Source: Candidatus Termititenax aidoneus (lineage in GTDB: Bacteria; Margulisbacteria; Termititenacia; Termititenacales; Termititenacaceae). Taken from it: a stretch of DNA of 41,883 nt. Positions within the stretch are counted from its first letter, which is position 1. Each line of letters starts with the position of its first letter. The notes under the pieces were generated by a model. That model was not told the origin of the DNA and did no database searches. It saw only the letters and a program-made list of their open reading frames with translations. A program made the position numbers and the translations under genes. Shown one piece after another: positions 7,524 to 15,004 of the stretch. The stretch spans positions 1 to 41,883 of the forward strand of contig BGZN01000013.1 of assembly GCA_003864455.1 (NCBI GenBank). Reading direction: 5' to 3'.

Positions 7524-8633
7524 TTAAATCAACACCCGCTGCGTCGCCGCGTCGAAAATGTGCATTTTTTTGAGATTGAGATACAGATCTAAATCCTGAT
7601 TTTCTTTGCACTCGATATGCGAGTCCACACGCGCGGTGATTTGCTGGCTGCCGGTATGCACATAAACATAATTTTCCATGCCGAGTTTTTCGCTAAAATC
7701 CACTTTGACCGCCACGGGCTGTTCTTTTTCCAGATGCAGCCAGGGCAGCGCGGTTTTGTCATAAATATCCGTCGGGCGAATACCCAGCACCAGATCTTTG
7801 TCCAGCAGCCGGTCGTACTCATCAGCCAAACCCTTGGGCAGCTGCAATTTGAAATTTTCCGCAGAAAATTCATAAACGCGGCCGGACTTGGCGATGCGGC
7901 CTTTGATAAAATTCATCGCCGGCGAGCCGATAAAACCGCCGACAAAAATATTGGCCGGCTGATCGTACACGTTGATTGCTGGAGCGCACTGCTGAATAAT
8001 ACCGCTGTCCATCACGGCAATGCGGTCGCCCAGCGTCATGGCCTCAACCTGGTCATGCGTCACATAGACTATTGTCGCGTTCAGGCGATTGTGCAGTTTT
8101 TTGATCTCGCCGCGGGTCTGCACGCGCAGTTTGGCGTCGAGATTGGACAGCGGTTCGTCCATCAAAAACACTTTGGGGTGGCGGACAATCGCGCGTCCCA
8201 GAGCCACGCGCTGTCTCTGGCCGCCGGAAAGCTGTTTCGGCTTGCGGTCAAGGTATTCGCCCAAACCCAAAATCTCCGAAGCCTCGTCAACTCTTTCTTT
8301 GATAAGCTGCGGCGAAATCTTGCGCAGTTTCAAGCCAAAAGACATATTTTCGCGGACGCTCATGTGCGGATACAGCGCATAGTTTTGGAAAACCATAGCG
8401 ATATCGCGGTCTTTGGGCGGCACGTCGTTGACCACCTTGCCGTCGATCAAAATTTCACCAGCCGTGATTTCTTCCAAACCGGCGATCATGCGCAGCGATG
8501 TCGTCTTGCCGCAGCCAGACGGCCCGACCAGCACCAAAAACTCGCCGTCCTTAATCGTAAGATTAATATTTTTTACGATGAGATTTTTGCCGTCATAAGA
8601 TTTGACCAAATCTTTTAGCTGCACGCTTGCCAT
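7524..8633 (-). CDS. ugpC: ABC transporter ATP-binding protein, UgpC/MalK/MsmX type
   Basis: A 369-aa ATPase of carbohydrate-uptake ABC importers. Walker A is GPSGCGKTTS (about residues 37-46), the Q-loop MVFQNYALYPHM, signature LSGGQRQRVALGRA, and Walker B VFLMDEPLSNLDAKL. The C-terminal ~130 residues form the MalK/TOBE-like regulatory domain (IGSPAMNFIKGRI, VLGIRPTDIYD). No permease or binding protein is encoded nearby, so it may be a shared ATPase that energises several sugar importers, as MsmX does. The gene follows ribH by 9 nt, with its AGGTAA ribosome site overlapping the ribH stop region. Confidence 0.9.
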   Translation of the reverse strand: MASVQLKDLVKSYDGKNLIVKNINLTIKDGEFLVLVGPSGCGKTTSLRMIAGLEEITAGEILIDGKVVNDVPPKDRDIAMVFQNYALYPHMSVRENMSFGLKLRKISPQLIKERVDEASEILGLGEYLDRKPKQLSGGQRQRVALGRAIVRHPKVFLMDEPLSNLDAKLRVQTRGEIKKLHNRLNATIVYVTHDQVEAMTLGDRIAVMDSGIIQQCAPAINVYDQPANIFVGGFIGSPAMNFIKGRIAKSGRVYEFSAENFKLQLPKGLADEYDRLLDKDLVLGIRPTDIYDKTALPWLHLEKEQPVAVKVDFSEKLGMENYVYVHTGSQQITARVDSHIECKENQDLDLYLNLKKMHIFDAATQRVLI

Positions 8634-8642
8634 TTACATTAC

Positions 8643-9107
8643 CTACTTCAATTGTTTTAGCAGATCGGCCATTTCAATCGCCGTCATCGCCGCTTCAAAA
8701 CCTTTGTTGCCGGATTTCACACCGGCGCGCGCCAGAGCCTGCTCGGTCGTCGCCGTGGTCAGCACGCCATTTACCACCGGCACGCCGGTCTCCAGAGAGG
8801 CCAAGGTAAGTCCCTTGGCAGACTCCGCGGCCACGATGTCAAAATGCGCCGTCTCGCCCTGGATCACCGCGCCTAACACGATCACCGCGTTGTATTTGCC
8901 GGAAGCGGCTAATTGCTTGGCTACGACCGACAACTCTAGAGCGCCGGGCACCCAGGCCACCACGCCGTTTTTCTCGTCAAAATTGTGCCGCTGGAGACAA
9001 TCCAGCGCGCCGTCCAGCAATTTTTGGGAAATCAATTCGTTGAAACGGCTGACCACCAAAGCGATTTTTAATTCCGCTGCTTCGTATTTGCCTGTAACTT
9101 CTTTCAT
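8643..9107 (-). CDS. ribH: 6,7-dimethyl-8-ribityllumazine synthase
   Basis: RibH condenses 5-amino-6-ribitylamino-uracil with dihydroxybutanone phosphate in riboflavin synthesis and usually assembles into pentamers or 60-mers. The 154-aa length is exact for the family. Motifs: IALVVSRFNELIS, the WVPGALELSVVAKQLA substrate loop, VIVLGAVIQGETAHFDIV with the catalytic His, and PVVNGVLTTATTEQALARAG. The ATG at 9107 is chosen over the GTG at 9116 because GGAGTG is correctly placed for it. No other rib genes are nearby. A consensus promoter lies just upstream. Confidence 0.95.
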   Translation of the reverse strand: MKEVTGKYEAAELKIALVVSRFNELISQKLLDGALDCLQRHNFDEKNGVVAWVPGALELSVVAKQLAASGKYNAVIVLGAVIQGETAHFDIVAAESAKGLTLASLETGVPVVNGVLTTATTEQALARAGVKSGNKGFEAAMTAIEMADLLKQLK

Positions 9108-9142
9108 AAGGCACACTCCGATCCGCGTAGATTAGGTTAAAG

Positions 9143-9171
9143 ATTATAGAGAATCACAGAGGTTTTGACAA
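9143..9171 (-). promoter_or_regulatory. Sigma70-type promoter of ribH-ugpC
   Basis: On the minus strand TTGTCA (9171-9166), a 17-nt spacer, and TATAAT (9148-9143). This is the best match to the vegetative consensus in this part of the window. Transcription would begin near 9136, giving a short leader before the ribH ribosome site; there is no room for an FMN riboswitch. Confidence 0.7.
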
Positions 9172-9215
9172 ATCAATTTTGTTAAACACCTCTCCTATAA
9201 TACAACTATACAACC

Positions 9216-10085
9216 TTAACAACACCAGGAGTTTTTCAGGCAAAATTTAGGGATATTTCCATTGTGCATATTTTCCCGATATTTATAAAATACCTCTCCC
9301 TGCCAAATCTCCAAAAAATCCTGTTTAAAAAGATTGCCTAAAACCATAGCGCCGTTATAATCATTGCAGCAAGGAACTACTGACCCATCTGCCAAAACCA
9401 CAAAATCGTCCAAAAAAGCATGACATTCCCTCTTGGGATATAACTGCTGCCGCGGCTGGTATCTATCACTAACAGCCGGACGCAGATTAGATGTATTTGT
9501 CATAAAAATCGGCGCTTCAAACACCGGCTGCAGCTCCAGGGAATTACACAATTTTGTAAAATCCGGCATTTCTATTTCATTATGCTGGAAAACGATAAAT
9601 TGCGGGACGATCTGGGCGTCTGATTTTAGTCGTTTTTTGGCCGCGCACAGATGACCCAAAGCCTGCAGAGCTTTGACCGCATTGCCGCCTCTGCGATATT
9701 TTTCATAGACATTTTGGCTGACGCCGTCGACCGACACTACAATACAGTGGACTCCGGCTCGAATTATTTGCTCAGCCTGGTTCTCACCCAGCAGCAAACC
9801 ATTGGTGCTCAGGATAGGCCGCGCAAATGCTGCGGTGTATTCACAAATCTTATAGATGTCTTTATTTAAGAACGGTTCTCCCCAAAGACATAATTGGACT
9901 TTGCCGGCATAATTTCTTATTTTATCAGCCAATATTTTGTATTGTTGAAAAGTCATAATCGTCTGCCGGCGTTTGATCAATCCCGCGCCCCAAAAACATT
10001 CAGGGCAGGCCAAATTACAGCCGACAACAGTCTCTATGATAAAAGTATGTTTTGGCGGCGGCGGGGTATTTACAATATTTAAAAT
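9216..10085 (-). CDS. Radical SAM/SPASM protein, third enzyme of the cassette; start unclear
   Basis: The radical SAM cluster motif is GCNLACPECFWG (CxxxCxxC), followed by CLWGEPFLNKD (the GGEP-like SAM site), LSTNGLLL and VVSVDG. The C-terminus is SPASM-like: ECHAFLDDFVVLADGSVVPCC, then LGNLFKQDFLEIW, and ends CLKNSWCC. Such enzymes make C-C or thioether links on peptides, or mature partner enzymes. The start is a real problem: the first standard start in frame is TTG at 10013, inside the CxxxCxxC motif. The frame is open back to a TGA at 10119 with only ATT codons as possible starts; 10085 (ATT) is a placeholder. The upstream rSAM gene stops at 10079 in another frame, so a frameshift, fusion or rare start is possible. 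Confidence 0.75.
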   Translation of the reverse strand: MLNIVNTPPPPKHTFIIETVVGCNLACPECFWGAGLIKRRQTIMTFQQYKILADKIRNYAGKVQLCLWGEPFLNKDIYKICEYTAAFARPILSTNGLLLGENQAEQIIRAGVHCIVVSVDGVSQNVYEKYRRGGNAVKALQALGHLCAAKKRLKSDAQIVPQFIVFQHNEIEMPDFTKLCNSLELQPVFEAPIFMTNTSNLRPAVSDRYQPRQQLYPKRECHAFLDDFVVLADGSVVPCCNDYNGAMVLGNLFKQDFLEIWQGEVFYKYRENMHNGNIPKFCLKNSWCC

Positions 10086-11785
10086 TTTAATTGCTCTGTC
10101 TCTTTTTGCAATAAATAATCAATTCCGGCGGCCAGATACTCTATCTTGTTTTTATCATCGTTGAGTTTTTGCGCCAACTCTTCCGCATAACTTTTGGCTG
10201 TCTCGATCAGCATTTTACCGGCGCGACACCAGTTTTTATCCGGTTGCGTATAGGATTTGCTGTGAAAATAAAAACTGCCCGGGCAGACACAGCAGCCCCA
10301 TTGCGGGCAGGAGTTACATTCCGGCACATCTTTCATGCACAATTCAGACAGGTGATTAATGCCCGTAAAATCTTCGTCTATATCGATCTCCGTATAAATC
10401 CGCTCTTCCGGTGCGCACCAATATTCGTGGTGGCAGGGTACAACTTTGCCGCTCGGCAAAACCGCCATCAAACTGCGTCCAGCCGCGCAAAATGTCGTGG
10501 CATTGCGCAGCGGTTTTCTTTCTCGGTTTTTTACGCCCAAGAGATCACGTTCGGCCTGGGCAAAAGCCCGAATAGAAAAACTCGTATCCCGAATATTATT
10601 ATGCAAATACCATTTTTTTATTAAATCTAACTGCTCGGCATAAATCCGGAAATCCGTTTCGTCCCAAATATTGGCGTCGCCGGGCAGCCAGCGCAGACTG
10701 GCCAAAGAACCGTAGGATTTTTCCATTTCATAAAACCATTTTACTGTATCCAGCATATACGGCACGCTGTATTTAGAAAGCACCGGATGCAGGGTCGGAT
10801 ATTTTCCGGTTTCTTCATAAAATGCCTGATAAAATTTCAGCGCTCTTTTAAACGAGCCATGCCCGCGGTTAATATCGTTGGCCGGCTCAGGGCCGTCGCA
10901 GGATAATTGCACATAATTAAAGTACTTGGCATAATCACGAAAAAATTCGCGATCAATAATCTGTCCGTTGGTAATCAGCTCAAAATTAAAATTCCGATAT
11001 TCCCAGCCCCACTCGCAGATTTTTTTCATCAACTCAATATGCAGCATCGGTTCGCCGCCAAAAAATACGATCTTGGCATCGCGGTCAAATTTGCGCAACA
11101 CTCGTTTGGCCAATTCAAAAGTCAAAACAGCTTTATCCCGTGTTTTCTGCGGCTCATAGCAATAAGCGCAGCGCAGATTGCATTCTTCGGACATAATCAG
11201 CGTCGCGCTGGTCGGCTGAATGGCAGGATTTTCTTTGATTTTCTGCCGCAAGGCCAGCATCGCTTTGGCGCGGATCAGCAAATCCAAGTTTTCTACGACA
11301 CCGACTAATATTTCACACTGATCCGGCAAAACTTTCAGCGCGGCAAACAGCGTAGTCAATTGCGTAAACGGCAGAAAAAATTCACTGTTCTTTAAAATTT
11401 TTTCCGGAGAAAATTTATGAAAAAGATAGGCGGATTCAAAATAATATTTGTTAACCCGCCATAATTTCTCTAAATTTTTTTTAGTTACTTTAACAAGACT
11501 GGGAAGTTTCAGCGTAACCTTGGCGCTGTTTTGGAGCAAATCAGCCAGTAAATTTAATTCTGGCTCATTGCTTAAATACAGGTCTTGTATTTCAGCATAG
11601 GCCAGCAAATTTTTTAATTCGCCGACGCTAAATTTTTGTTCTCTGGGTTTTTGCACCAGCAGCGCTTTATCTTCTTTATTCAAAAAGGCCAGCAGCGGAC
11701 TGAAAAGTTTGTTCTGTGCCAATTGATTTAAAATAGCTGCCTCTGTTTCATCACATTTAAAACTAATTTCGATATTTTCTCCCAT
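10079..11785 (-). CDS. Radical SAM/SPASM maturase with N-terminal extension
   Basis: A 568-aa enzyme. Residues 1-195 form an all-helical-looking domain I do not recognise, possibly for substrate recognition. The radical SAM core starts at ~195 with SEECNLRCAYCYEP (Cys 202, 206, 209), then VFFGGEPMLH, ELITNGQII and VQLSCDGPEPAND. The C-terminal SPASM domain is complete and Cys-rich: FCAAGRSLMAVLPSGKVVPC, then ECNSCPQWGCCVCPGSF and a late NWCRAG, enough for two auxiliary 4Fe-4S clusters. This matches peptide maturases and anSME-like enzymes. It lies 15 nt after rSAM1 with an AGGGG site, in the operon that encodes a Cys-rich protein, its likely substrate by context only. Confidence 0.85.
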   Translation of the reverse strand: MGENIEISFKCDETEAAILNQLAQNKLFSPLLAFLNKEDKALLVQKPREQKFSVGELKNLLAYAEIQDLYLSNEPELNLLADLLQNSAKVTLKLPSLVKVTKKNLEKLWRVNKYYFESAYLFHKFSPEKILKNSEFFLPFTQLTTLFAALKVLPDQCEILVGVVENLDLLIRAKAMLALRQKIKENPAIQPTSATLIMSEECNLRCAYCYEPQKTRDKAVLTFELAKRVLRKFDRDAKIVFFGGEPMLHIELMKKICEWGWEYRNFNFELITNGQIIDREFFRDYAKYFNYVQLSCDGPEPANDINRGHGSFKRALKFYQAFYEETGKYPTLHPVLSKYSVPYMLDTVKWFYEMEKSYGSLASLRWLPGDANIWDETDFRIYAEQLDLIKKWYLHNNIRDTSFSIRAFAQAERDLLGVKNRERKPLRNATTFCAAGRSLMAVLPSGKVVPCHHEYWCAPEERIYTEIDIDEDFTGINHLSELCMKDVPECNSCPQWGCCVCPGSFYFHSKSYTQPDKNWCRAGKMLIETAKSYAEELAQKLNDDKNKIEYLAAGIDYLLQKETEQLKF

Positions 11786-11800
11786 AGTGTTTCCCCTTTT

Positions 11801-12628
11801 TTATTTATTAACCACTTCCACGCCAGCAGGAATCAATGGAGCAGGCGTTGCGCCAATCCGCTGGCAATAGAGACAGTAACCGGCATAACGGAATTTTCGA
11901 TAAGCGGACAGTTCCATTTTGGTGGAATCTAATTTCTCCACTTTTTCCAGGCCGTTTTCACAAATATATTCTTTTTTGTTTACGCTGTAATATTTCCAGG
12001 GAGAAACTGTTACCTGCCGCAAGGTGTCCGGCGAAGTTGCCAAAATCAGCCTTTCGACTTCCTGCTGATAAACTTGCCAATAATAATCATTCATCCATTC
12101 TTCCACGCAGCCAAAATGAATAGTCTTAAAGCCGTGCTCCAAAACATAAAAATCAAAAGTTTCTTTGATGCGGCGGATATTTTGCGGATTGATTACGGCG
12201 CAAATTACAACTCTAGTGATCGACCGCCAATACTTGGCATTGGCCAAGACCTGTTCAAAATCAATGCCGTCGCGCTGCCGTTTCACGGTCTGTGGATCAT
12301 CCAGAGAAACGCCAATTGTCGGCTTGTATTTGGCCAGCATTTTGTCTATAGCTTCATTGCGAATAGTGCCGTTGGTAGTCAAAATAAAACCAAAACAATC
12401 GCCGTACTTAGAAAAAATATACCGCACCTTATCCGGGTACAGAAAAACTTCCCCGCCGATTAACTCCAACTCATCACAATCGCCGCGGCTTAAAATATCT
12501 GTCATTCTTTGGTTAATTTCTATTTCGTCCATGACGAAATTTTTAGGCTGACCGCCAGCGGCTTTATTTTCATAACAATACGCGCAGCGCAAATTGCAAT
12601 TGTTGGTCAGATGCAGAGAATATCTCAT
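11801..12628 (-). CDS. Radical SAM protein, first enzyme of the cassette
   Basis: A 275-aa radical SAM enzyme. The cluster motif TNNCNLRCAYCYEN is at residues 8-21 (Cys 11, 15, 18), followed by ELIGGEVFLYPDK (SAM-binding GGE), FILTTNGTI and IGVSLDDPQ. The C-terminal part has few cysteines (YICENG and YAGYCLYCQ), so the SPASM region is reduced or a single-cluster twitch type. The ATG comes 2 nt after the stop of the Cys-rich gene (TAAAGATG), so its translation is coupled to that gene. This tight link is the strongest hint that the Cys-rich protein is its substrate or partner. Confidence 0.83.
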   Translation of the reverse strand: MRYSLHLTNNCNLRCAYCYENKAAGGQPKNFVMDEIEINQRMTDILSRGDCDELELIGGEVFLYPDKVRYIFSKYGDCFGFILTTNGTIRNEAIDKMLAKYKPTIGVSLDDPQTVKRQRDGIDFEQVLANAKYWRSITRVVICAVINPQNIRRIKETFDFYVLEHGFKTIHFGCVEEWMNDYYWQVYQQEVERLILATSPDTLRQVTVSPWKYYSVNKKEYICENGLEKVEKLDSTKMELSAYRKFRYAGYCLYCQRIGATPAPLIPAGVEVVNK

Positions 12629-12630
12629 CT

Positions 12631-13410
12631 TTAGTTTGCTAAATACGCGTCACATACATTGCGAATATTGCAGCTGCATTCTACAGTGGTTCTCTCATCA
12701 CACCCGCATCTTGACTCACATACCGTCTCATCATCGGAATTACAGGTACACCGGCTTGGGCAATCATCAGCGTATGTCGGCCCAGAGCGCGAATGACAGC
12801 CGCATTTATTAGCAATACAAATCGCTGCCGCTCTTGATCCGCAATGAGAATCACACTCACAAGCGTTTCTATCCTCACAATCACAAACTTTAGCACACTT
12901 ACAACTGCCGTCAGCGTCTTTATTACAGCGCGGATCACATTCACAGCCTACCTCTACAGTTCGCGCGTTGCAGCTGCATCTCGCCACGCACACACAGGTG
13001 TCCTGAGAGGTGTTAAGTTTTTGATACGCCGTCTGTATATCGCTGGCAAGCATCAAGTCTCCGGCGTTGACCGGCAGTTCAAATCTGGTCAAACGTATCA
13101 AGTTCTCTTTAATTCTTTTCATGCTGTTCTCAAAAGATATTTGCCCTCCTGCCACGGCGTCTATATTAATATGCTTAGGACTTACTCTGTGCCGCTCTAT
13201 TTCAGTCTTGATCGCCGTATGGAGAGTCTGCATCTGCGAGGCTTTTTTGGGTGTGCCGGCCTGCACAGAATCATCTGCAGACTTGGTGGTCGTATTAGAA
13301 AAACAAACCTCGCCAGTAGCCGGAGTAACGTCCGCAACCGTGCTGTCATTTGTACAGTTGTAATTAGCCGCACAAGCCGTGTTAGCTGTATACTGCGTGT
13401 TTTCTGCCAT
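12631..13410 (-). CDS. Cys-rich CxCxxxC-repeat protein, candidate radical SAM substrate
   Basis: A 259-aa protein I cannot place in a named family. Residues 1-138 contain only three cysteines (13, 19, 36) and resemble tail-fibre/leader material (LTRFELPVNAGDLMLASDIQ). Residues 139-253 hold 26 cysteines in repeated CxxxCxC or CxCxxxC units: VARCSC, DPRC, AKVCDC, DSHC, PSRCTC, ESRCGC. Between units lie Asp/Glu/Asn/Arg-rich linkers, as in a repeat precursor or a metallothionein-like metal binder. No signal peptide is seen. A GGAGG site fits the ATG at 13410. It follows two tail-fibre-like genes and is coupled to three radical SAM genes, which suggests a RiPP-like precursor; metal storage is the main alternative. 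Confidence 0.8.
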   Translation of the reverse strand: MAENTQYTANTACAANYNCTNDSTVADVTPATGEVCFSNTTTKSADDSVQAGTPKKASQMQTLHTAIKTEIERHRVSPKHINIDAVAGGQISFENSMKRIKENLIRLTRFELPVNAGDLMLASDIQTAYQKLNTSQDTCVCVARCSCNARTVEVGCECDPRCNKDADGSCKCAKVCDCEDRNACECDSHCGSRAAAICIANKCGCHSRSGPTYADDCPSRCTCNSDDETVCESRCGCDERTTVECSCNIRNVCDAYLAN

Positions 13411-13431
13411 ATAGTTTCCTCCAGAGTAAAA

Positions 13432-13935
13432 TTACTGCCACACATTTGCCGCATATACCTGCGCTTCGGTGGCAAGCACAGTCTTATTCTCGGCCGTTAC
13501 CGGTGTTTCTTTCTCCGGCACTAGCGGTGAGGTAGTAAAAGTTTTTGTCCCGGAGATTCTTTCATCGCCGGTCAAGCTGACCTTGCCTGCCATCGCGTTG
13601 TCGGTATATGCTGCGCTGGTAATTTCAGCGTTTGCAATCTCTGTTGTAGTACTACTAGTTACAGCAAGAAGCCGTGCTTCAATAGCAGTTGCCGCACCAT
13701 CAAGCCGCGTAACGGCGGCGTCCGCTACTGCTTTAACCTGCGCTTCGGTAGCGATCACTGTAGGACTATTGCCTGCCGCCGTAGCTTTGGACGGCACTAG
13801 CGGCGAGGTGGTGAAAATTTTTGTCCCCTCGATAGTTTCGTTTTCCGTTAGACTAACCTTAGTGTCCAGCGCGTTCTCCATATCGCTCGCCCTAATAAGG
13901 TTCTGTGCTACTATTCCAGTGTACTTTTCTGCCAT
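13432..13935 (-). CDS. Tail-fibre-like repeat protein B
   Basis: A 167-aa protein with two copies of a ~45-residue module of the form K-V-S-L-T-x-x-E-x-I-x-G-T-K-x-F-T-T-S-P-L-V-P...TVIATEAQV, a pattern common in phage tail fibres and other trimeric fibres. Copies lie near residues 25-70 and 116-162, separated by an Ala-rich helical stretch (AVADAAVTRLDGAATAIEA). It begins MAEKYTG, as do its neighbours (MAK/MAE/MAS), and ends NVWQ. GGGAGGGG precedes the ATG. Its second module is almost identical in DNA to that of protein A, so one copied the other recently. No phage structural genes accompany it. Confidence 0.75.
   Translation of the reverse strand: MAEKYTGIVAQNLIRASDMENALDTKVSLTENETIEGTKIFTTSPLVPSKATAAGNSPTVIATEAQVKAVADAAVTRLDGAATAIEARLLAVTSSTTTEIANAEITSAAYTDNAMAGKVSLTGDERISGTKTFTTSPLVPEKETPVTAENKTVLATEAQVYAANVWQ
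13454..13585. repeat. 132-bp fibre-module repeat, copy 1
   Basis: This stretch in gene B matches 13993-14124 in gene A with 8 differences over 132 aligned bases counted by eye and no gaps. It encodes the conserved GTKTFTTSPL...ATEAQVY module. Recent duplication or gene conversion is implied. Confidence 0.85.
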
Positions 13936-13970
13936 ATCAGCCCCTCCCTTAATTCATGTGTAAACTCCGC

Positions 13971-14471
13971 TCACCAGCACATTATTGTTTTGTATACCTG
14001 CGCTTCGGTAGCAAGCACAGTCTTGTTCTCGGCCGTTACCGGCGTTACTTTCTCCGGCGCTAGCGGCGAGGTAGTAAAAGTTTTTGTCCCGGAGATTTCT
14101 TCATCGCCGGTCAAGCTGACCTTGTCTTTCAGCAAATCATCAACATTGGTTTTGTGATTACTGATGATTTCGTCAATCTGTTCCTTGATACTGTCTTCTA
14201 ACCTCTCCACACTTTCCCGCCAACTGCTCTCAAGTGTATTAATATTTCCTATGACAGTGTTTTCCATTTTATAAACCTGCGCTTCAGCGGCGATCACTGT
14301 AGGATTATCACCTGCTTCTTCAGCTTTCTCCGGTATCACTGGCGAAACAGCAAAAATCTTTTCGCCAGAAATTTCTTCATCGCCGGCCAAGTTCATTTTG
14401 CTGTCCAGCGCGGCTTCTATGCTGTCAACACTGAGACTTTTTCCTCTCTCTATGCCTGAATACTTCGCCAT
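13971..14471 (-). CDS. Tail-fibre-like repeat protein A, first gene of the radical SAM operon
   Basis: A 166-aa protein with two fibre modules: MNLAGDEEISGEKIFAVSPV near residue 26 and VSLTGDEEISGTKTFTTSPL near residue 117, each ending AEAQVYK or TEAQVYK. Between them is a coiled-coil linker (LESSWRESVERLEDSIKEQ). The design suggests a trimeric fibre segment. It begins MAKYSGIERGKSL and ends TIMCW. It is the first gene after a strong promoter and is preceded by a GGGGGG ribosome site. A role as scaffold, carrier or surface fibre within the cassette is inferred from operon position only. Confidence 0.75.
   Translation of the reverse strand: MAKYSGIERGKSLSVDSIEAALDSKMNLAGDEEISGEKIFAVSPVIPEKAEEAGDNPTVIAAEAQVYKMENTVIGNINTLESSWRESVERLEDSIKEQIDEIISNHKTNVDDLLKDKVSLTGDEEISGTKTFTTSPLAPEKVTPVTAENKTVLATEAQVYKTIMCW
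13993..14124. repeat. 132-bp fibre-module repeat, copy 2
   Basis: Partner of 13454-13585, with about 94% identity by eye. Being direct and same-strand, the two could recombine and delete the DNA between them. Confidence 0.85.
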
Positions 14472-14544
14472 GAATACCCCCCTGCGGCCGCCAGCCTGAA
14501 AGTTAAATCCCTATTTTTACCCCAACGCTCAAATTCGTAAGTAC

Positions 14545-14599
14545 TTGACCAAAGTATACACCGCTTTTTGACTAATGTCAATAAATATATTTGACCAAA
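14545..14599. promoter_or_regulatory. Operator region: palindrome plus TTGACCAAA direct repeats
   Basis: Two copies of TTGACCAAA (14545-14553 and 14591-14599) flank a perfect palindrome TTGACTAATGTCAA (14568-14581). All share TTGAC half-sites. They cover the promoter of the fibre/Cys-rich/radical SAM operon and the upstream region of the divergent XRE regulator, its probable ligand. Confidence 0.6.
14553..14581 (-). promoter_or_regulatory. Sigma70-type promoter of the fibre/Cys-rich/radical SAM operon
   Basis: Minus strand: TTGACA (14581-14576), 17-nt spacer, TATACT (14558-14553). The -35 is one half of the operator palindrome and the -10 abuts a TTGACCAAA repeat, so a bound repressor would block polymerase. 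Predicted leader is about 75 nt before the ATG at 14471. Confidence 0.72.
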
Positions 14600-14624
14600 C
14601 AACATATTATAGGGAGAAGCATCT

Positions 14625-14993
14625 ATGTTCAAAAACAACTCCAGCCTCAGCGCTCCTCTGCGCCAGTCTATCGCCGCGAAAATCCGCGACCTGATGCGGC
14701 AGCAGGGCCTGACGACCGAGACCGCCGCGTTAAATATGGGACTGGAATATTCTAATTTTTATTACATAGTTACCGGCAAAAAAACGCCCAGATTAGAAAC
14801 TTTAATCAAGATTGCCAATGGACTCAATGTGCGTCCAGAGCATTTTCTTAATGATTTGCCCCAGCCAAACTCCGCGGCCAAAATCAGCTCGCTTAAATTT
14901 AATATTCTGAAAGAAATCGACAAATTAAAATTGCCGGAGCAGGCTTTTTTGCTGAATGTCTTAAAACTTCGCAATGTTAAAAGTAAAATTTAA
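14625..14993 (+). CDS. XRE-family HTH regulator, divergent from the radical SAM operon
   Basis: A 122-aa regulator. The HTH domain spans about residues 12-75: SIAAKIRDLMRQQGLTTETAA, LGLEYSNFYYIVTGKKTPRL, ETLIKIANGLNVRPEHFL. A C-terminal helical segment (FNILKEIDKLKLPEQAFLLNVLKL) probably dimerises it. It is clearly paralogous to the regulator at 20343 (shared YSxFYxxxxGxxxPRLxTLxK and a matching C-terminal helix), and both face tail-fibre-like genes. GGGAGAAG precedes the ATG. It most likely represses the operon starting at 14471 by binding the palindrome at 14568. Confidence 0.87.
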   Translation: MFKNNSSLSAPLRQSIAAKIRDLMRQQGLTTETAALNMGLEYSNFYYIVTGKKTPRLETLIKIANGLNVRPEHFLNDLPQPNSAAKISSLKFNILKEIDKLKLPEQAFLLNVLKLRNVKSKI

Positions 14994-15004
14994 GGCTGAT
15001 TTAG

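Noticed and set aside
7617-8618. 333-codon plus-strand frame opposite ugpC
   Set aside because: Antisense to an unmistakable ABC ATPase; composition is His/Arg/Gln-rich as expected from a shadow frame.
9108-9142. FMN riboswitch ahead of ribH
   Set aside because: The leader from the predicted promoter is only about 30 nt, too short for the aptamer.
12844-13524. 226-codon plus-strand frame opposite the Cys-rich gene
   Set aside because: Complement of the repeat codons for Cys and Asp; no ribosome site, no domain.
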